Origin: Heterocephalus glaber
Taxonomy: Eukaryota > Chordata > Mammalia > Rodentia > Bathyergidae
Direction of reading: 5' to 3'
DNA length: 64,000 nucleotides
Assembly (NCBI RefSeq): GCF_000247695.1
Contig: NW_004624781.1
Coordinates: 4,347,004-4,411,003 of the forward strand
Below the pieces are notes generated by a model. It was given only the letters and a program-made list of their open reading frames with translations. It was not told the origin of the DNA and did not search any database. Positions 58,660 through 64,000 of the stretch are shown piece by piece. Position 1 is the first letter of the stretch. Each line of letters opens with the position of its first letter. Made by a program: the position numbers and the translations under genes.

Positions 58660-59415
58660 AAAGTAATTATCTGGTTACTCATCAAACTTTCAATTTGCTT
58701 CACACATTTATGTCAGTATGAATTTAGGATTTCCCATTTAATCCATGGTCATAATCCATTACTATCATTGTATATTTTGGTGCTCAAATTGTCCCTGACA
58801 TGGCTAGTGGGAGTCCCTTCAAGTTGGCTTCTGTGTCCTTTTGACAAATTCCATCATTTCTTGAGCACTTCCTGACATTCGGGTACAACAAGATACTTCA
58901 GGCTTCCCTAGGGACGTCCATTCTTCCAACCCATTCAGTAGACAAAGCAAGGAAATGTGTATGCATGTGTGTAGACATATGTTATAATGCACATATATGC
59001 ACATGATGTGACTTCACTTCTTACTGTGCTCAGGTTCTGTGCCCCTCCTTGGCTGAGTGCAACCTTCTGGCCCTTGCTGGGTGGCCTTCCTGTATGCACC
59101 TTCTACCGTTGTGCCTCTGACTTCGAACTCTGGCTCTCCTCCCATCCCATGGTCTCCTCTGCCTACCAGACAGAGGGATTGGGCAGATTATCTTGTTCAG
59201 TTGATGCCATTCTAGGTCCAGCTGGCCCAGAATGTATCCTGTTCATGGATCTCAACCTAAGGTCTGGTTTTTAGCAGAGCGGAATCTGAATTCCAGTATT
59301 TGTCTCCTCCTAAATATGAGATTGTCAAAATTTCATTAGCCCCTTAAAATTTTCTGTTCATTTCCTTGGAATCTTATGAGCCCAATTTAGGTGTCAGCAA
59401 ATGGCTTGAGAGAAT
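58660..59415. other. Intergenic stretch; nothing recognised
   Basis: No supported repeat or exon. The open frame 58987-59274 has no recognisable similarity. Confidence 0.35.
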
Positions 59416-59420
59416 AAAAA

Positions 59421-59590
59421 TTGGCTGAATATGGTGGTGCACACCTGTAATCCCCGCACTCAAGGGGCTGAGGCCGGAGGATCGCCATGAGTACAAGGTG
59501 ACTCTGGGCTACATAGTGAGTTCAAGGCCAGACTGAACTACATAGCGGGACCCTTTCTCAAACAAAAAAACAACAAAACAAAACAAACAA
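59421..59590 (+). mobile_element. B1 SINE (left arm of an inverted pair)
   Basis: 'tggctgaatatggtggtgcacacctgtaatccccgcactca', duplicated 'tacatagtgagttcaaggccag' block, 'gaccctttctcaaac' and a CAAAA-rich tail. Confidence 0.9.
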
Positions 59591-59671
59591 AATTAAGCTG
59601 GGATCTCCAGGATGCATCATCATGCCTGATTCTGAAATGCAATTTTTAATATCTTTTTTGTGTGCTTGCTT

Positions 59672-59829
59672 GTTTTTTGTTTTTTATTTTTTGAATCAGC
59701 ATCTCACTATGTACTTCGTGCTGGCCTTCGACTCACTATGTAACCCAGGTTGGCCTTGAATTTGTGGATATCCTCTCATCTCAGCCTCCAAAGTGCTGGG
59801 ATTGCAAGTATGCATCATCACACCTGGCC
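59672..59829 (-). mobile_element. B1 SINE (right arm of an inverted pair)
   Basis: Antisense: 'gaatcagcatctcactatgtacttcgtgctggccttcgactcactatgtaacccaggttggcc', 'aagtgctgggattgcaag', 'tcatcacacctggcc'. Confidence 0.9.
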
Positions 59830-60004
59830 AATCCTGGCATAATTTAGGAAGGCTGAGGCAGGAGGATTGCAAGTTTGAGTCCTACCTTAGCAATTTAGAG
59901 GAACCCAGCCTCAAAAATTTAAAAATAAATAATTAAGGCTAGGGACATAGCTCAGTGATAAGAGTACTTCTGGGCTCTATCCTCGATACCAAAGGGAAAA
60001 AAAT
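59830..60004 (+). mobile_element. B1-dID dimeric SINE, 5'-truncated
   Basis: B1-like 'ggaaggctgaggcaggaggattgcaag' to 'agcctcaaaaat', then ID-like 'ggctagggacatagctcagtgataag', 'gggctctatcctcgatacc'. Confidence 0.85.
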
Positions 60005-60377
60005 CAGGCTCATTTCTTTGCTTGTTTGATCATTTTTTTCTAGGATCTTCTAGGATCCTGAACCCTCAAATTCTGGCAGCATAGGTAGCTCTGAATTTCA
60101 ATTTTTGTCTTCCTAGCCTGATAAACCTGCTTCAGGTTCTAGGCTGCTGCTGAACCTCTACCTCTGTGGTCAGAACTGTGCTTTGAAAATGCTCCTGGGA
60201 TGTGGAACACAGCTCAGTGGCCTCTCGCTGCTCCAGGATGTTGGGCCTTCAAAGTGTACATTTGAGTCTTTCTGGTTTCATTTTAAACGTTTCTTTGAGT
60301 TGGTAAATCAGCAAGTGCACTGCCAGATTTTGGGATGGGGTAGGATTAGAATACGTACAGACAACCATCCCCCGAGG

Positions 60378-60560
60378 CAATGATGGTGAACCTTTTAGAG
60401 ACCAAGTGCCCAAACTGTAATCCAACACCCACTTCTGTATTGAAAAGTGCCCACACGGCAATTAAAGCTGAATACTGAGGTTTTAGTTTAGAAGAAACAA
60501 CTCATACATTAACATCTTTTGTCCTAAAAGAAAAACAAATAACACGTATGCCTCAGGCTC
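60378..60560. mobile_element. Possible DNA-transposon end fragment
   Basis: The stretch from CAATGATGGTGAACC to about 'gaggttttagtttagaag' reads as a dispersed repeat that I remember from several mammals. The CAATG start resembles hAT-type termini, but I found no matching right end or complete 8-bp duplication. Family not named. Confidence 0.3.
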
Positions 60561-60852
60561 ACCACACTGCCCTAGAGTAATGGCCTGCTTTGGTGTAAGA
60601 AGAAATGAGGCGCATTCTGTCCCCCTCTCAGAGGAGTGAACACATAACCAGCCACCCTTACAGAGTTCTCTGCACGTTGGAGAGATGTGAGAGAATGTGA
60701 GGAGAAACTGTTTCTCTTAGTACACAGCCCGTTTCTTCCTTTCATCAAGCCTTTGTCATAAAATACAGAAATGTCAAGCCAGAGCTATAAAACTTGGAAT
60801 ATATCTGAATGTTTATATGCAATGAATGTGACCTTTTAAACAAAATCCAAAA

Positions 60853-61049
60853 CAAGCTGGGTGCAGCAGTGCATGCCTGTAATCCCAGCACGCTGGGAGC
60901 CTGAGACAGGAAGATCACACATTTGAGCTCAGCCTGGGCAACTTAATGATAGCAAGACCCTGTCTCAAACTAAAAAATTAAAAAGGGATGGGTATGTAGC
61001 ACAGTCACAGAGGGCCTGGGTTCAATTTCCAATAGCAGAAAACAAAAAC
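60853..61049 (+). mobile_element. B1-dID dimeric SINE
   Basis: B1-like 'agctgggtgcagcagtgcatgcctgtaatcccagca', 'agaccctgtctcaaac', then ID-like 'gggatgggtatgtagcacag', 'gggttcaatttccaatagc'. Confidence 0.9.
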
Positions 61050-61439
61050 ACAGATATAACCTTTACACTTTCTTATTTACTTGGGAATTATAAGAATATT
61101 AATTCAGTATCCACACTGGTGCCTAGTTTACATCACAAGTTTAAAGTTGTAAGACTATTCTTTTCCTGTGCTCATCCGTGCACCTTATGGATAGTATGAT
61201 AGCCTCATTTGCATATACCGTTCGAATGTAACCATGCTCCTGTGACATTTGTCCCCCTAACCATCCATGTCCAGCTCCAACTGGAAGCACTGTCCAGAGA
61301 AACACAGGTCAGAAGAGAGCCCTGGTTGTGGACTTGCCCAAGGCATAAACTCAGAAGGAAGAGAATTAAAATGTGAAAAGTGGCGGGCTTTGTTTTACTG
61401 GGTTCTCTTCACACCAGCATATATGCAGGTAATTAAAAT

Positions 61440-61690
61440 GGCTTCTGTGTCTCCTATGTCATCCCAAGGGTTGCAGGACAGGGTGAGGATGGAGTGGACT
61501 CCGGGTAGGACCAGGGTTGAAATCCCAGCTCCACCTCCCATTCTCTAACCACGTGGCCTAGAACCAGTACTTCTTTCCGAGGTATGGGTTTCTTTCCCGC
61601 AAAGTGAAGAGAAAGTAATATCCATCTGATGGAGTTACTGTGGGGATTAAATGTGACAGGGAAATGAATGTAACTGGCAAGTAGTATTTG
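61440..61690 (+). mobile_element. MIR SINE
   Basis: 'gggttgaaatcccagctccacctcccattctctaaccacgtggcctagaa', 'gggattaaatgtgacagggaa' follow the MIR tRNA-like head and core. Confidence 0.7.
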
Positions 61691-61741
61691 CTTTTTTAAA
61701 AACTGGCAATTTGTAAAGATGGCATAACATTTGGTTAGTGA

Positions 61742-61773
61742 GGGGTGGGGATGTAGCTGGTGGTAGAGCATTT
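61742..61773 (+). mobile_element. ID-like SINE, 3'-truncated
   Basis: 'ggggtggggatgtagctggtggtagagcatt' only. Confidence 0.6.
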
Positions 61774-61959
61774 AAAAATATTTTTGGTTAGTGACTGCTG
61801 AAAATATGTGAACGTAAGGCTGGGATTACATCTTATCTTCCCACAGTGGCTGTCAGTTGACTTCAGTAGTGTAGTTGGGTGAGAAGAATTGTGTACAATG
61901 CACACATATTAATAGTTTTGCTGAGCATGAAATGATAGATAATGAACTAGAAGAACCTT

Positions 61960-62170
61960 TAGGGTGATCCTATTTGCTGCTCTTCCTCTCATAGGTGAGG
62001 AAACTGGGCCCAGGAGACAAAGTAGCTTTGCTTGGTGCCTTCATTGGTTATTGCAGAGCCAGGCTGGGAAAAGGGTGCAGAGCCCTGACCTCCTTCCCTT
62101 ACCATTGTGTTCACACTGGTCTCCGGGACTTGGGGGCCAACGCTTGTAACTCATCCAAGCCAGCCAAGTG
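61960..62170 (-). mobile_element. MIR SINE, divergent
   Basis: 'cataggtgaggaaactgggcccaggagacaaagtagctttgct' is an antisense MIR core. Nearby open frames are not genes. Confidence 0.55.
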
Positions 62171-62179
62171 GCAGCCCAG

Positions 62180-62775
62180 ATTCAAGGCTGCCAGTAGGAG
62201 GAGCTTCGAAGTCACAATGCGCCAGGCTTGGACTCAGGACAGGGAGAAGGATGCAGTATAATTTTGTAATCATTCTATCTACCTGCTGGGTGTGGGTCTG
62301 CAGAAATTAGCCAGCTGGCCCTGAAGACTCCCAAGAGAGGTAAGATACTCAGGGGAACAATCAGGACAGTGGATGGCAGTGAAAGACAAGTGGCCCAGTG
62401 TGGGCAGAAGGAGGCAAGAGCAAGCAGCCTGCCAACAGGACAGCAAAGGCCCCTGAAAGGGAATGTGTTTTTATACCTGGCGGGAAAGGCTCCGGGAAGG
62501 AACAGTATCCTAGCAGAGAGAACAAAGCCAAGGATGACACTGGTTTGCTGCAGAAATGTACATAGATGGCACTCAAAGTGGAAAGATCAGCTTCTGCCAG
62601 GAAGTATGACTTTCCATTCTGGAGAGCTGCACCTATAGATGGAGGCCTGAGCATCAGTGGTGAGGCAGTGGCAGGACAACTTCAGGAGCAGTGACCAGAG
62701 AGAAGCTTCTCTACCAGCCCAGGCACTGTGGAGAGGGCTGGAGTACAGTTGCTGTATTGGGAACCTGAAAGGGAA
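62180..62775. other. Intergenic stretch; nothing recognised
   Basis: Opposing open frames at 62369-62638 and 62361-62654 have no known similarity. Confidence 0.35.
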
Positions 62776-62778
62776 AAT

Positions 62779-62883
62779 GCACTTGAGTGTGGTGGCACAG
62801 GCCTATAATCCCAGCACTCTGTGGGGCTGAGACAGGAAGATCTCAAGTTTGAGCCCAGCCTGGACAACTTAATGACAAAAATA
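62779..62883 (+). mobile_element. B1-like monomer
   Basis: 'cacttgagtgtggtggcacaggcctataatcccagcactctgtggggctgagacagg', 'gcccagcctggacaacttaatgac', 3' end lost. Confidence 0.85.
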
Positions 62884-62889
62884 TTACAC

Positions 62890-63300
62890 ACTTGGCAGGT
62901 AACAGAAAATTTCAACTTATTTTTTCATCCCTGAAAAAAAAAATTCCCAGAACAAATGGGAATCAAAAGTCCGTCTTGGGAGAGCTCACTCTTGAAGCTG
63001 TCCCATTGATGCCTATCCTCTGAAGGACCTTGGTCCAGTTCTCTTTAAGTCCACACTGTAAGCCACGATGGAGCATCCGAGCTGCACTCATCCAAATTGA
63101 GATCTTCTGACAGTGTAAATTGCAGACCAGATCTCAAAGACTTAGTACAATAGAAGAATGCACAATGTTTCTTTAATCATTTTTATATTGATTATTTAAA
63201 TGATAATTATTGAATATGTTGGGGTAAATGATATACATTATGAAAAGTAATTTTGCATTATGTTTTTAAAGTACTACTAGACTGGCGCATATAAAATTAT
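62890..63300. other. AT-rich stretch left of the minisatellite; nothing recognised
   Basis: No feature supported. It changes abruptly to GC-rich repetitive DNA near 63306. Confidence 0.4.
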
Positions 63301-63310
63301 ATATGAGTGG

Positions 63311-63410
63311 AGTCGTGCGGAACACGCCCAATCAGCCCGCTGCAGACAGGCAGGTCTGCACATGCCCTACCGAGGTCCCGAGTTGTGTGGAACATGCCAA
63401 ATCAGCCCGC
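63311..63410. repeat. 30-bp direct repeat, 70-bp spacing
   Basis: AGTCGTGCGGAACACGCCCA plus ATCAGCCCGC (63311-63340) recurs as AGTTGTGTGGAACATGCCAA plus ATCAGCCCGC (63381-63410). It precedes the minisatellite in the same GC-rich block. Confidence 0.85.
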
Positions 63411-63524
63411 GCCCTGGCAACAATCCACTGGACCCCCCCACCCCGCTCCTCTGTACAGCCACCTGGTTCCACACTATAGAGACGCAGAGGACACTGGACC
63501 ACCAGACCACGGTACTGAGTCCTG

Positions 63525-63880
63525 CTGCTCCTGGCCCAGAGGTAGGGGCTTCTGAGCCGCCATCCCACTGCTCCTGGTCCAGAGGAAGGGGCTTCCTGGC
63601 CACCATCCCTCCCGCTGCTCCCAGCCCAGAGGATAGGCCCTGTGGGCCACCTTCTGTCCCGCCGCTCCTGGCCCAGAGGAAGGGGCTTCCGGGCCACCAT
63701 CCCTCCCACCACTCCCAGCCCATAGGTAGGGGCTTCTGAGCTGCCATCCCACTGCTCCTGGACCAGAGGAAGGGGCTTCCCGGCCACCATCTCTCCCACT
63801 GCTCCCAGCCCACAGGAAAGGGCTTTTGGGCCACCATCCCTACTGCTGCTCCAGTCCTACCTCTCCCAGCTCAGAGGAGG
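63525..63880. repeat. 43/47-bp minisatellite with four-unit higher-order period
   Basis: Units start near 63525, 63568, 63615, 63662, 63709, 63752, 63799 and 63846, with lengths 43, 47, 47, 47, 43, 47 and 47 bp, then a decayed unit. Each carries CTGCTCCTGGCCCAGAGG-like and GGGCTTC..GGCCACCATCCC-like parts. Units 1 and 5 share the 43-bp form with GGTAGGGGCTTCTGAG, and units 2 and 6 match closely, so the true period is about 184 bp. Overlapping long frames on the minus strand come from the repeat and are not coding. Confidence 0.9.
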
Positions 63881-64000
63881 TAATCCGTACAGGCACCAAC
63901 ACCCCCCCCCCACCATTTGAAATGAGAAAACACGTAAATAAGTCTCAAAACCAGACTTCCAGATCACCTACAGCAACCCCAAAGGGAAATGAGATGGAAC

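Larger units (their letters stand above)
63306..64000 (+). mobile_element. Possible 5' promoter region of a retroelement running off the window
   Basis: A GC-rich block starts abruptly in AT-rich DNA: a 70-bp-spaced repeat, then a minisatellite with an approximately 184-bp super-period, a C-run (63901-63911), then A-rich non-repetitive DNA reaching an ATG near the right edge. This is the layout of a LINE-1 5' UTR with tandem monomers leading to ORF1. The family was not recognised from sequence, and another GC-rich element or a plain minisatellite is possible. Confidence 0.35.

Noticed and set aside
63332..63837. Minus-strand frames of 155-156 residues with repeated tryptophan- and glycine-rich motifs, and plus-strand overlaps
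   Set aside because: They arise from the minisatellite, are open in several frames at once, and lack splice signals or known domains.

Overview
This window is mammalian nuclear DNA from a non-murine rodent. Two repeat classes show the lineage. The first is a large set of tRNA-derived ID-like SINEs (hallmark GGGATTTAGCTCAGTGG, ending in GATCCCCGGTACC plus an A-tail). The second is dimeric SINEs with a B1 (7SL-derived) left half and an ID-like right half (B1-dID type). Dimers of this kind are known from squirrel-, dormouse- and beaver-related rodents and not from mice or rats. Beaver (Castor) is my best guess, but the sequence alone does not prove it.

I can support only one protein-coding gene: SPESP1 (sperm equatorial segment protein 1), on the minus strand. 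Exon 1 (18509-18581) encodes the start codon and signal peptide. An intron of about 12 kb (6519-18508) separates it from exon 2 (5434-6518), which encodes the rest. The joined frame is intact and gives 385 residues. Exon 1 sits in a CpG-rich promoter with a perfect NRF1-type palindrome and an inverted CCAAT box. The C-terminus carries an in-frame ID-like SINE insertion that keeps the original stop codon and adds 32 residues.

Layout: 1-5.4 kb is downstream of SPESP1 and holds a LINE-1 3' end, MaLR LTRs, L2 and old L1 pieces. 5.4-18.6 kb is SPESP1, with a repeat-rich intron. 18.6-64 kb is upstream intergenic DNA. In human the interval between SPESP1 and ANP32A is gene-poor, and here too I find no convincing exon. 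This part consists of L2/MIR, old L1, MaLR/MLT1 LTRs, one endogenous-retrovirus pol remnant, one decayed BED-finger hAT transposase, many SINEs, and unique DNA in which I recognise nothing. At 63.3-63.9 kb a GC-rich minisatellite of 43/47-bp units with a four-unit higher-order period begins abruptly in AT-rich DNA. It may be the 5' promoter region of a younger retroelement that runs off the right edge.

The many short open frames elsewhere lie in repeats or low-complexity DNA and are not annotated as genes. Coordinates of old repeats are approximate because they were judged by eye.
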